Shown: in pieces, positions 10,066 to 17,883 of the stretch | Numbering within the stretch: position 1 is the stretch's first letter | Layout of the letters: every line of letters begins with the position of its first letter | Source: Microcaldota archaeon | GTDB lineage: Archaea; Micrarchaeota; Micrarchaeia; Micrarchaeales; CABMGC01 | DNA length: 32,916 nucleotides | NCBI GenBank assembly: GCA_023270015.1 | Contig: JAGDXZ010000050.1 | Span: 1-32,916 of the forward strand | Direction: 5' to 3' | The notes under the pieces: generated by a model | Told to the model about the DNA's origin: nothing | Seen by the model: the letters and a program-made list of their open reading frames with translations, nothing else | Databases searched by the model: none | Made by a program: the position numbers and the translations under genes

Positions 10066-10878
10066 ATGAAGCTTTTGCCTTTGTTGTTTGCCTTCGCCTC
10101 AATAGTGTTTGCCAATGCAACATACCTTAGCTTGACTTATCCTGTGCAGGCAACGCTCCACAATGGCAGCAGCCTTTATATAGGCAAGGTAGGGCCTGGC
10201 GAAAGCTTCTATATTGATGCGTCTGCAGACACTACTAACGCAAATGGCATGCTGATAAACATAGGCTGGGATACGCTGCAAGCAATAGGCTTGCCTTCTG
10301 GATGGACGTCTCAGCCCTCACCGCTTTACGCCAATCCAATGAAGCTCAAGATAACAGTAGCTCAGAATGCGCCGAATGGTACTTATGCCATAGTGGCGAG
10401 AGCTGTTAACATAGGAAATTATTCAGGCCTTGGAAACCTTACCTTTACTGCCTTTATCAATGTCACGCCCGATGTGCTAATAGCTAATGCCTCGCCATTG
10501 GTTTTGCACAGCGGCGTGGGCCAGCCTGTAAACCTCCACGTTTTCATAAACAACACAGGGGCTTCCGACGATCCTTTCTTGCTATATACCCAGGGCCTTC
10601 CTGCCTTTGCCGAAAGCTATGAGGTAATAGCAAAGAAAGATGCTCCTACAACCTTCTATTTGCCAGTGTATGAGAACGAGCCTGGCATTTATCATTTCAA
10701 GCTTTTTGTAGCCTCAGCCACAAGCTCGCTTGTTAAAAAGGTCTTTCCTGAAACTCTTATAGTCAACGTAAGTGTGGGAAACGACTATGCCGCATTGAGC
10801 CAGGGTATTTTGATATCGCCAATCATCTACGAACCAGCCTATGCTCTTATGCAATTGCTAAGGCTGATAAGCAGGTGA
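10066..10878 (+). CDS. Secreted/cell-surface protein with N-terminal signal peptide
   Basis: MKLLPLLFAFASIVFANA signal; about nine N-x-S/T sequons; beta-rich; hydrophobic C-terminal segment. TATA-like TTTATATTTT ~25 nt before the ATG. Confidence 0.65.
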   Translation: MKLLPLLFAFASIVFANATYLSLTYPVQATLHNGSSLYIGKVGPGESFYIDASADTTNANGMLINIGWDTLQAIGLPSGWTSQPSPLYANPMKLKITVAQNAPNGTYAIVARAVNIGNYSGLGNLTFTAFINVTPDVLIANASPLVLHSGVGQPVNLHVFINNTGASDDPFLLYTQGLPAFAESYEVIAKKDAPTTFYLPVYENEPGIYHFKLFVASATSSLVKKVFPETLIVNVSVGNDYAALSQGILISPIIYEPAYALMQLLRLISR

Positions 10879-10882
10879 GCAT

Positions 10883-11560
10883 ATGGTCCAGGCAAACAGG
10901 CTCTTGCTGCTAAAAGCTAAAAGCATTAACGACATATGCAGGCGGGCGTGCAGTGTAGACAAGAGCAACCTTCTTTTTCTATACAAAAGGAATGGCAGCA
11001 ATTTACTGGTAGCTTTGGGCGAGAAGCTCGATAGCACAGTTCTGGCTTATTATTTTCCTGTTGAACAGGCAAAGAAATATCTTGTTTACTCTTTAGATAA
11101 GAGCGGAGAAGCGGTAGAGATGGTTGATAGGATTGAAGACGTTGCAGCTATTGCGTCAGATACACGTTGCTCGCTAGCAGTGGTTAGTGCAGATTTTAGC
11201 AAGCTTGAGGCAAAAGCACGAACTATAAGCGTTCCTACTGTTGGCCTAGAGAGTTTGCTCGATATGGCAAAGCTTTTTGTCAAAAAAACAGTTCAGGAGG
11301 AAGTTTTGCCAATCGCATATGTTGTCAAGGATGGCAACAAAAACGTGTTTGGCGCATTCAACCTTCTTGGTGAGCTTGAAAATGATGTGCCTACTTTCTA
11401 CTACACCTTTGCTGATGACGATGGCAAGAGCGCTTTTCTTAGGTATGATTACAAGGAAGATGCAGTAAGCCTGACAAATGATGTAGAGTCACATGCGTTC
11501 TTCTATGTAAAGCTTGTCAGGCTGGGCGATAAGCTTCCTGTGGCTTTGAAGAAGGCTTAG
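10883..11560 (+). CDS. Hypothetical protein
   Basis: 225 aa uninterrupted ORF, GGTGAG-cat-ATG initiation context, directly follows the surface-protein gene. Confidence 0.6.
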   Translation: MVQANRLLLLKAKSINDICRRACSVDKSNLLFLYKRNGSNLLVALGEKLDSTVLAYYFPVEQAKKYLVYSLDKSGEAVEMVDRIEDVAAIASDTRCSLAVVSADFSKLEAKARTISVPTVGLESLLDMAKLFVKKTVQEEVLPIAYVVKDGNKNVFGAFNLLGELENDVPTFYYTFADDDGKSAFLRYDYKEDAVSLTNDVESHAFFYVKLVRLGDKLPVALKKA

Positions 11561-11563
11561 CAT

Positions 11564-12838
11564 TCAGTGGATCCAGCCCCTTACTTTCATAGTAGCCACT
11601 ACCCTGCTCACTGCCACTATGTATGCAGCAGTTCTCGGGCTTATCTTCTTTCCTTTATCAGCATACTGCTTCTGAGTGCTTATTACGTCGTTGAATGACC
11701 TTGTGATTATGGTATCTAATCTCTTGTAGACCTCATCTGCTGTCCAGTAGTATGCCTGCAGGTTCTGCACCCACTCAAAATAAGAAACAATTACTCCTCC
11801 TGAATTGACTAAAAAGTCAGGAAGGTCAAGCACGCCCTTCTCCCATAATATGGCATCGGCTGCAGGTGTAACTGGCCCGTTTGCTAGTTCTAGCACGATC
11901 TTTGCGTTTATCTTGTCCGCATTATCGCCTGTTATTTGGTTTTCTATTGCTGCAGGTATGAGCACGTCAACGTCAGACTCAAGCAGTTCTTCATTGCTTA
12001 TCTTCCTTACATTATTGCCTTCATAGTTCTGTACGCTGCCACTTTTCGCCTTGACTTCTTTCAGCTTTTCAAAATCAAGTCCATCCTCGCAGTAAACGCC
12101 ACCCTTTGAATCACTTATCGCCACTACTTTCGAGCCAAACAGTTTCGTAACAAGATCCATTGCGAACATCCCTGCATTGCCAAAGCCCTGGATTGCTACC
12201 TTAGCCTTCTTAAGGTCTATGCCCTTTAGCTTTGCCGCCTCTCTGAGCACATACATGCCTCCCATGGCTGTGGAGTCAAACCTGCCTTCTGAACCCCAGA
12301 CCTCTAGAGGCTTGCCCGTTATGACCGCAAATTCGTTGGCGCCTTTTAGCTTGCTGTACTCGTCCATTATCCACGCCATTATCTGGGGAGTAGTATAGAC
12401 ATCAGGCGCCGGCACATCCACATTTGGCCCTATGAAGTTTGCTATTGCGCGTATATATCCTCTTGACAAGTTCTCAAGCTCTTTGTCGTTTAGCTGCTTA
12501 GGGTCGCATATAACTCCGCCCTTGGCGCCACCATACGGCAAGTTGGCTAGCGAAGTTTTCCAAGTCATCCATGCAGCTAGGGCTTTAACAGTGTCCAAAT
12601 TCTCCTCAGGGTGGTATCTTATGCCTCCTTTGCCTGGGCCCCTTGCATTGTTATAAAGCACCCTAAAACCGGTAAAGGTCTTTACTGTGCCATCTCTCAT
12701 CTCTACAGGGAAATTCACAATCACTGTTTGCTGAGGCTCCTTTAGAAGCTCAAGTGCCTGCTTATCGAGTTGCATTATTTCAGCAGCATCTTCAAGCTGC
12801 TTTTGTGCTATTTTGAACGGGTTCAGCTCTTCTGCCAT
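11564..12838 (-). CDS. gdhA: Glutamate dehydrogenase (Glu/Leu/Phe/Val dehydrogenase family)
   Basis: [62 protein letters not shown]. Confidence 0.96.
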   Translation of the reverse strand: MAEELNPFKIAQKQLEDAAEIMQLDKQALELLKEPQQTVIVNFPVEMRDGTVKTFTGFRVLYNNARGPGKGGIRYHPEENLDTVKALAAWMTWKTSLANLPYGGAKGGVICDPKQLNDKELENLSRGYIRAIANFIGPNVDVPAPDVYTTPQIMAWIMDEYSKLKGANEFAVITGKPLEVWGSEGRFDSTAMGGMYVLREAAKLKGIDLKKAKVAIQGFGNAGMFAMDLVTKLFGSKVVAISDSKGGVYCEDGLDFEKLKEVKAKSGSVQNYEGNNVRKISNEELLESDVDVLIPAAIENQITGDNADKINAKIVLELANGPVTPAADAILWEKGVLDLPDFLVNSGGVIVSYFEWVQNLQAYYWTADEVYKRLDTIITRSFNDVISTQKQYADKGKKISPRTAAYIVAVSRVVATMKVRGWIH

Positions 12839-12880
12839 TTTATCACTCTTTTATTTTAGCATTAAAAATTTATAATCCTG

Positions 12881-13189
12881 TTATATATTGCTGCCTAGTT
12901 CGGCGCACAAAGCATCGATCTTTTTCGAAACAGCTTCTTCATCTCCTGTCTTCTCTATAGTGTCGACTATTTCGTCGATTTGCTTTTCGCTGCTTGCTAC
13001 CTTGTTTGCCAACTCCTTTATGTGATTTGACACATTGCCGTTTATGTACTTGCTAACCTCTGCCTGAGCAATTCCGAGATATTTAGCAATTTTTACCTGA
13101 GAAATTCCTTTTGCAGCGGCCTTTCTAGTAACCGCAAGCCTTACTGCAGGCAGGATTAGCTTGACAATCTTTTTGCAATTCTCCATCAA
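12881..13189 (-). CDS. XRE-like HTH transcriptional regulator (COG2522-like)
   Basis: GISQVKIAKYLGIAQAEVSKYINGNVSNHIKELA helix-turn-helix; start overlaps stop of the upstream gene. Confidence 0.75.
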   Translation of the reverse strand: MMENCKKIVKLILPAVRLAVTRKAAAKGISQVKIAKYLGIAQAEVSKYINGNVSNHIKELANKVASSEKQIDEIVDTIEKTGDEEAVSKKIDALCAELGSNI

Positions 13190-13740
13190 ACGATTCCTAG
13201 TGCGTTTTTAATCTTTCCCAATATTCCTTTTCCCTCCTCTTTCTGCTGTTCTTCCACTTCCTCCTCTTTGCTTGTCTGTTGTGCTTGTTGTTGCCTAGCT
13301 TTGGCCTGCTGAGGTTGCTGTGCCTGTTGCTGCCTTTGTTGCTTGCCTAAGCTCAGTTGGAATTTCGGGAACTGTAGGGAAAAGAATCTCTTGGAATAGC
13401 CTAAGCCAGATATTGCATTTATGATTTCAAGGTTTTGCTGATTTTTGCTTTTAAGTATAAAGACATTGGCATTGTTCGCCTTTCCCAAGCTTACATCCTC
13501 AGGATTATTGCAAACAGCAGCAAAAACGCCGGTGAGCTTGTTCAACAATATGCCTGTACCTACGGGATCCTTTGCCACAACTACGCACACATCATAGCCT
13601 TTTCCAAGCTCACTTGCAACTGCATCTACGAGCTCCTGCGTTTGCATAGGCATTTCCTTTGCCACTATGTTGTGGCCTTTAAGCGAATCTACGACTTGAT
13701 CCAAAGCCTTTGGCACATTGCTGATGACAAGGATTCTCAT
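13186..13740 (-). CDS. Degenerate RpiB/LacAB-like fold protein with Q-rich C-terminal tail
   Basis: GTGILLNKLTGVFAAVCNNPEDVSLGKANNANVFIL resembles the RpiB core ([39 protein letters not shown]); Q-rich linker; amphipathic C-terminus GILGKIKNALGIV. Confidence 0.6.
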   Translation of the reverse strand: MRILVISNVPKALDQVVDSLKGHNIVAKEMPMQTQELVDAVASELGKGYDVCVVVAKDPVGTGILLNKLTGVFAAVCNNPEDVSLGKANNANVFILKSKNQQNLEIINAISGLGYSKRFFSLQFPKFQLSLGKQQRQQQAQQPQQAKARQQQAQQTSKEEEVEEQQKEEGKGILGKIKNALGIV

Positions 13741-13802
13741 GTGAGCACTTTATTAAACTTAATAGACAAAATAATATAAAGGTAGTTTCAAAAGGCAATA
13801 GT

Positions 13803-14033
13803 ATGAGAGGAAGAGAAGAACTTGTGACATGCGACAACTGCGGAAGGAAAGTGCCAAGAAGCAAGGCAGTAGCTTACGAGAAGGTAGTTTCTTTCTCTAC
13901 AGACTTGCACACATCCAACGATGTGAGGTTCTTTGAGAGAAAGAAAGTCTATTATTGCATAAGCTGTGCAAAGCACCTTGGCATATTTGAAAAGAAGAAG
14001 GCCTTGGCCAATAGGAAGAGGCTCGGCGTTTGA
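13803..14033 (+). CDS. rps26e: Ribosomal protein eS26 (S26e)
   Basis: CDNCGRKVPRSKAVAYEK...YYCISCAKHLGIF: two CxxC pairs in the eS26 arrangement, basic, 76 aa; TATA-like element ~25 nt before the ATG. Confidence 0.75.
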   Translation: MRGREELVTCDNCGRKVPRSKAVAYEKVVSFSTDLHTSNDVRFFERKKVYYCISCAKHLGIFEKKKALANRKRLGV

Positions 14034-14776
14034 TGCCTGTAGATGTAAACGACATAATGATATTCAAGGCAAGGGGCATGACAACCCAGAAGCAGGCCCC
14101 ACAGGCTGAGAAGCCAAAACAGCCCCAACAGCAGCCGCAGCCAAAGTTTCAGGCTAAGTCTACATCGCCAAAGCCCCAAGAAGAAGTAACTCCTCAAGAA
14201 AAGGAGCTTGAAATTGCGAGAGAAATAGAGGAGGAAGTTAGAGAGCAGATAGAGAGGCAGAAGGCGGAAGAGGCAGGCATAGAAGTTACTGCGTCCCAGC
14301 CGCCTAGCGCCCCAAAACCTAGCAAAGTCGCACTGACCACAATAAGCCTTGTTGCAGGCCTTATTCTTCTTTTTGACGCCGCTGCTTTTGGATTCTTTAC
14401 CTTCTCTCAGTATAGTCTTCTTTTCAGCTATATGCAAAAGGTCGGCTTCTTCGGCTTTCTAAACAGTGCCAACTATGCTTATGGTATGAGCTTCCTAAAT
14501 TTCATAATGCTTCTAGCCCTTGCCGTTTCTGGCGTGCTGATGCTTCTTAAGCTTGGTAGGGTATACATCGCATCTGGCTCTGTGGCCGTTGCTATGCTTA
14601 TCATATCCAGCTTCGAGTACTTGAATACAAATGCAACATATTTTGCAGTAATAGCAGTAATAACCCTCTTTTCTATTCTTGCCGTAGTTTATAGCAGGAT
14701 AAGTGCAGTGGAGATTGCTGAAGAGATGAGCAGCGAACAAGAAGAGATTGTGTGGCCTAGGATTGAGACATTCTGA
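14033..14776 (+). CDS. Multi-pass membrane protein with Q/P/E-rich cytosolic N-terminus
   Basis: TGATG coupling to rps26e; Q-rich N-terminal region then about four hydrophobic segments. ATG at 14033; the track start at 14030 is a TTG one codon upstream. Confidence 0.65.
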   Translation: MPVDVNDIMIFKARGMTTQKQAPQAEKPKQPQQQPQPKFQAKSTSPKPQEEVTPQEKELEIAREIEEEVREQIERQKAEEAGIEVTASQPPSAPKPSKVALTTISLVAGLILLFDAAAFGFFTFSQYSLLFSYMQKVGFFGFLNSANYAYGMSFLNFIMLLALAVSGVLMLLKLGRVYIASGSVAVAMLIISSFEYLNTNATYFAVIAVITLFSILAVVYSRISAVEIAEEMSSEQEEIVWPRIETF

Positions 14777-15212
14777 GCGCAGCTTGTGCTTTTGCTATTT
14801 TTCTGTCATGGAGCGATACAGCTATAGAGGCAATAATGCCAAATACGAAGCTAAAAAGTATGAAGAAAAGCTGGTAGCTCATCTTTATTGAAAAGAAGCT
14901 GACAGTACCGTGAAAAGCCAGAGGAAGTAGCAGGTAATACAGAATTACGAAAATGGGTAAGATTACTAGCATAGGCTTGAACTGCATCTTCATTGTTTCG
15001 TTCAGAAGCGGCATAAGCTCTTTCTGCTTTTGTGCAAGCACCTCTGCGCCAGCATTGCTTTTGCTAAGCTCGTTGAGCTCCTTTGTCTTTGCTTTTATCG
15101 TTTCCTGGACTTCGCGAAGCCTGGCAGGGTTTACCAGCTTTCTTTGCAAATATACTGAAAACACTACGTATAGCGCCGCAATAGCGATCAAAGCAATAGC
15201 AACGAGCATCAT
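14757..15212 (-). CDS. DUF106/EMC3-TMCO1-like membrane protein (Oxa1 superfamily)
   Basis: N-terminal TM, coiled coil with KELNELSKSNAGAEVLAQKQKELMPLLNETMKMQFKPMLVILPIF, two further TMs; located next to adkA as in many archaea. Confidence 0.8.
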   Translation of the reverse strand: MMLVAIALIAIAALYVVFSVYLQRKLVNPARLREVQETIKAKTKELNELSKSNAGAEVLAQKQKELMPLLNETMKMQFKPMLVILPIFVILYYLLLPLAFHGTVSFFSIKMSYQLFFILFSFVFGIIASIAVSLHDRKIAKAQAALRMSQS

Positions 15213-15790
15213 ACCAAGCCTTCTAGCACTTTAGCAAGCTGTTTCCTAGTTTCTTCTAGCTTACCCTCTCTGTTATGTATTACGTAAAGGGGTATATTAA
15301 GGTATGCTGAAAACAGTGAGCACATTGCCAGGTTGATAGACCTTTGAAGGTCTATATCTTCAGGTGTTTCTTGCTCCCTTTTCCTTGTAGTGTCGCGTTG
15401 CCTCCTAGCAATTATTTCCTCTGTTGAAGCATCTATGTATACAATCGCTTTTGCGCTGCCTTTTAGCAGATCGAGGTCGCTAAAGCTTAATCCAGGGCTA
15501 AGCCTGCTTTCTGATTTTATGCTTGCGTGAGTATCAACTAGCACAAGACCTTCTTGCCTCGCTATGCTTTCCAATATCTCCTGTCTCCATCTCTCTGAGA
15601 TTTCTGCATAGTTGTTGATCTTTCTCATTGCATCCCTGTCAGTAATGCCAAATTCCTTCTGCGCAAGCTTTAGCATTTCATCCCCTATGTTCACCTTTGC
15701 CGCCTTGCCATTCGCAATATTTTCAAGCTCGCTAAGTGTGCTCGATTTCCCTGCCCCAGGAGTGCCAAAAACAAAAACAACATTCGCCAT
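15209..15790 (-). CDS. adkA: Archaeal-type adenylate kinase
   Basis: MANVVFVFGTPGAGKSST P-loop; archaeal AdkA pattern (VNIGDEMLKLA, VDTHASIKS). ATG at 15790 preferred over the track start at 15820. Confidence 0.85.
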   Translation of the reverse strand: MANVVFVFGTPGAGKSSTLSELENIANGKAAKVNIGDEMLKLAQKEFGITDRDAMRKINNYAEISERWRQEILESIARQEGLVLVDTHASIKSESRLSPGLSFSDLDLLKGSAKAIVYIDASTEEIIARRQRDTTRKREQETPEDIDLQRSINLAMCSLFSAYLNIPLYVIHNREGKLEETRKQLAKVLEGLV

Positions 15791-15928
15791 GAAAACAATT
15801 CCATGCTTTAGCAATATCAATCTTTCGATTTGCCTATACCCTATGCCCTGCTTGCTTTTGCTAACCTCTCAAAAAGTATTTATTTCTTAGCAGCGTCTTT
15901 ATATCAGGCGACTAGATAAGTGGATGTT

Positions 15929-17002
15929 ATGGCTGAAGGTTTCACCTCTCCCGATGACGAAGAATTGCTTAAATTCATAGAGGCTGCAAAGCCAAAGATA
16001 TACATTGTAGGCGCAGGCGGCAGCGGCTCCAACACGATCTCGCGAATGTTCGAGATGAACATAGAGGGCGCAACGCTCATAGCGGCAAACACCGACGCCC
16101 ACCATCTCGCCATAACCAAGGCGCACCGAAAGCTATTGCTTGGCAAAAAGACAACTAGGGGCTTGGGAGCAGGCAGTGATCCAAAGCTCGGAGAAGAAGC
16201 CGCATTAGAAAGCAAGGAAGAAATAAGGCACATGCTTAGCGACGCACAGCTTGTTTTTGTCACCTGCGGGCTCGGCGGCGGCACAGGCACAGGCTCAGCT
16301 CCTGTGATAGCGCACGAGGCAAAGGAAAACGGCGCGCTAACAGTCGGCATAGTCACCTTGCCTTTCTCCAGCGAAGGAAGGCTAAGAATGCACAACGCCC
16401 TGGAGGGCTTGGCAAAGCTAAAGCGCATGACCGATACCACAATAATAATACCAAACGACAAGCTTCTTGGCGTTGCGCCAGACCTTCCGCTTAACATGGC
16501 CTTCAAGGTAAGCGACGAAGTGCTTGCAAATGCAACAAAGGGAATAGTAGAGATGGTTACAAAACCCGGCATGGTCAACTTGGATTTTGCAGATTTGAGG
16601 AGCGTGCTTAAGGATTCAGGCTATGCAGTAATAGGCTTGGGAGAGAGCAATGGAGTGGAAACAAAAGATAGGGCATTAATAGCGGTAGAAAACACATTAA
16701 AGAGTCCGCTTCTGGATGTGGACCTTAGCACTGCGCAGAGGGCATTGGTAAACATAACCGGAGGGCCAGACCTTACTCTGAGGGAGGCTGAGAGCATATT
16801 CCAGGAAGTAGCAAGTAGAATAAGCAAGGATGCGCTGCTGAAGTGGGGAGCCAAGATAGAACCTCAGTTGCAGAAGAACACAGTCAAGGTAATGGTAGTT
16901 ATGGGTGGCGTTCAATATGCTGAGTACACTGAAGAGGGAATAAAGAAAAAGGCAGACGAAATGCTGCACGGAAGCACAGACTTAGATGATATTTTCGGCT
17001 AA
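15929..17002 (+). CDS. ftsZ: Cell division protein FtsZ (paralogue 1)
   Basis: Tubulin signature GLGGGTGTGSAPV, VGAGGSGSNTISRM, NLDFADLRSV, C-terminal DLDDIFG. Confidence 0.96.
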   Translation: MAEGFTSPDDEELLKFIEAAKPKIYIVGAGGSGSNTISRMFEMNIEGATLIAANTDAHHLAITKAHRKLLLGKKTTRGLGAGSDPKLGEEAALESKEEIRHMLSDAQLVFVTCGLGGGTGTGSAPVIAHEAKENGALTVGIVTLPFSSEGRLRMHNALEGLAKLKRMTDTTIIIPNDKLLGVAPDLPLNMAFKVSDEVLANATKGIVEMVTKPGMVNLDFADLRSVLKDSGYAVIGLGESNGVETKDRALIAVENTLKSPLLDVDLSTAQRALVNITGGPDLTLREAESIFQEVASRISKDALLKWGAKIEPQLQKNTVKVMVVMGGVQYAEYTEEGIKKKADEMLHGSTDLDDIFG

Positions 17003-17455
17003 CTTGCATTTTGCAAAGAATGCCAAAAGAACCTGCTTTATGTTGTCCAAAGTATCTAGCTTTTCTATTTCCTCTTTTGAAAACCATCCTATGTCTGTTG
17101 CTTCATCCTTTGCCAACCTAAGCTCCCCCGATACTGGCTTTGCTGCGTAGATCAGGTCAAAATGCAAGTGGGCACCGGTTTGATATGGCACATATTCCTG
17201 CAAAATCGTGAAAGGCATAGGCAGGGAAATCGCATCATTGGTTCTTATTGTTATGTCGCCGCAAGAAACCAGCTCCACCTTTAAGCCTGTTTCCTCGAGC
17301 GCCTCTCTTTGTGCAGCGTCATGCGGATGTTCGCCTGGGTCCACATGGCCACCAGGATAAATCCAAATGCCTAGCTTTTTGTGGTGCACTAGCACCACTT
17401 TGCCCTCCTTGTAAATTATGCAGCTAGCAGTTATACATTTCTTTATTTCGCTCAT
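16982..17455 (-). CDS. NUDIX hydrolase
   Basis: Nudix box GGHVDPGEHPHDAAQREALEETGLKVE; 3' end overlaps the ftsZ 3' end convergently. Confidence 0.92.
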   Translation of the reverse strand: MSEIKKCITASCIIYKEGKVVLVHHKKLGIWIYPGGHVDPGEHPHDAAQREALEETGLKVELVSCGDITIRTNDAISLPMPFTILQEYVPYQTGAHLHFDLIYAAKPVSGELRLAKDEATDIGWFSKEEIEKLDTLDNIKQVLLAFFAKCKLAENII

Positions 17456-17524
17456 GTTACACACTTAGATCGGCATTAGCATTTGAATCAAAAAGCTTAT
17501 TAAAGAAAACAGGAAAATAAAAGC

Positions 17525-17707
17525 ATGAATCTTAACCCAATCACTGGCATAAAGCGTTTTTACGAGGAGTCAAAGCACATAATGAGCGTAAGCTACAAGC
17601 CAACGCACGACGAGTTCATGCGAACGCTCAAAATCGTGCTTCTGGGAATATTAATTCTTGGCGTAATGGGCTTCATCATAGCGCTGATCCTTCAGCTGAT
17701 TGTCTGA
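17525..17707 (+). CDS. secE: Preprotein translocase subunit SecE/Sec61-gamma
   Basis: 60 aa, amphipathic N-terminus FYEESKHIMSVSYKPTHDEFMRTLKI followed by one TM; located downstream of ftsZ as in many Euryarchaeota. Confidence 0.87.
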   Translation: MNLNPITGIKRFYEESKHIMSVSYKPTHDEFMRTLKIVLLGILILGVMGFIIALILQLIV

Positions 17708-17763
17708 TTTTGCTTGCAGGTCAATAAAATATTAATTAAGCATGCTAGCAATAGAATTATTGG

Positions 17764-17837
17764 GCCAGGATGGCAGATCGGCTATGCGGCCGCCTGCAGA
17801 GCGGCAAAGAGGGGTTCGACTCCCCTTCCTGGCTCCA
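17764..17837 (+). tRNA. tRNA-Cys (anticodon GCA), CCA encoded
   Basis: Acceptor GCCAGGA/TCCTGGC (7/7), anticodon stem GCCGC/GCGGC with loop CTGCAGA, T-arm AGGGG-TTCGACT-CCCCT, discriminator T, CCA. Confidence 0.95.
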
Positions 17838-17883
17838 CGTTTGCTTTATTAATCTTTAACGGCATTTTCTTTCTAGTGGTTTT

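Noticed and set aside
13960-14437. Minus-strand 161-aa ORF opposite eS26 and the membrane protein
   Set aside because: Shadow of the Q-rich coding strand; Leu/Arg-rich low-complexity translation, no initiation context.
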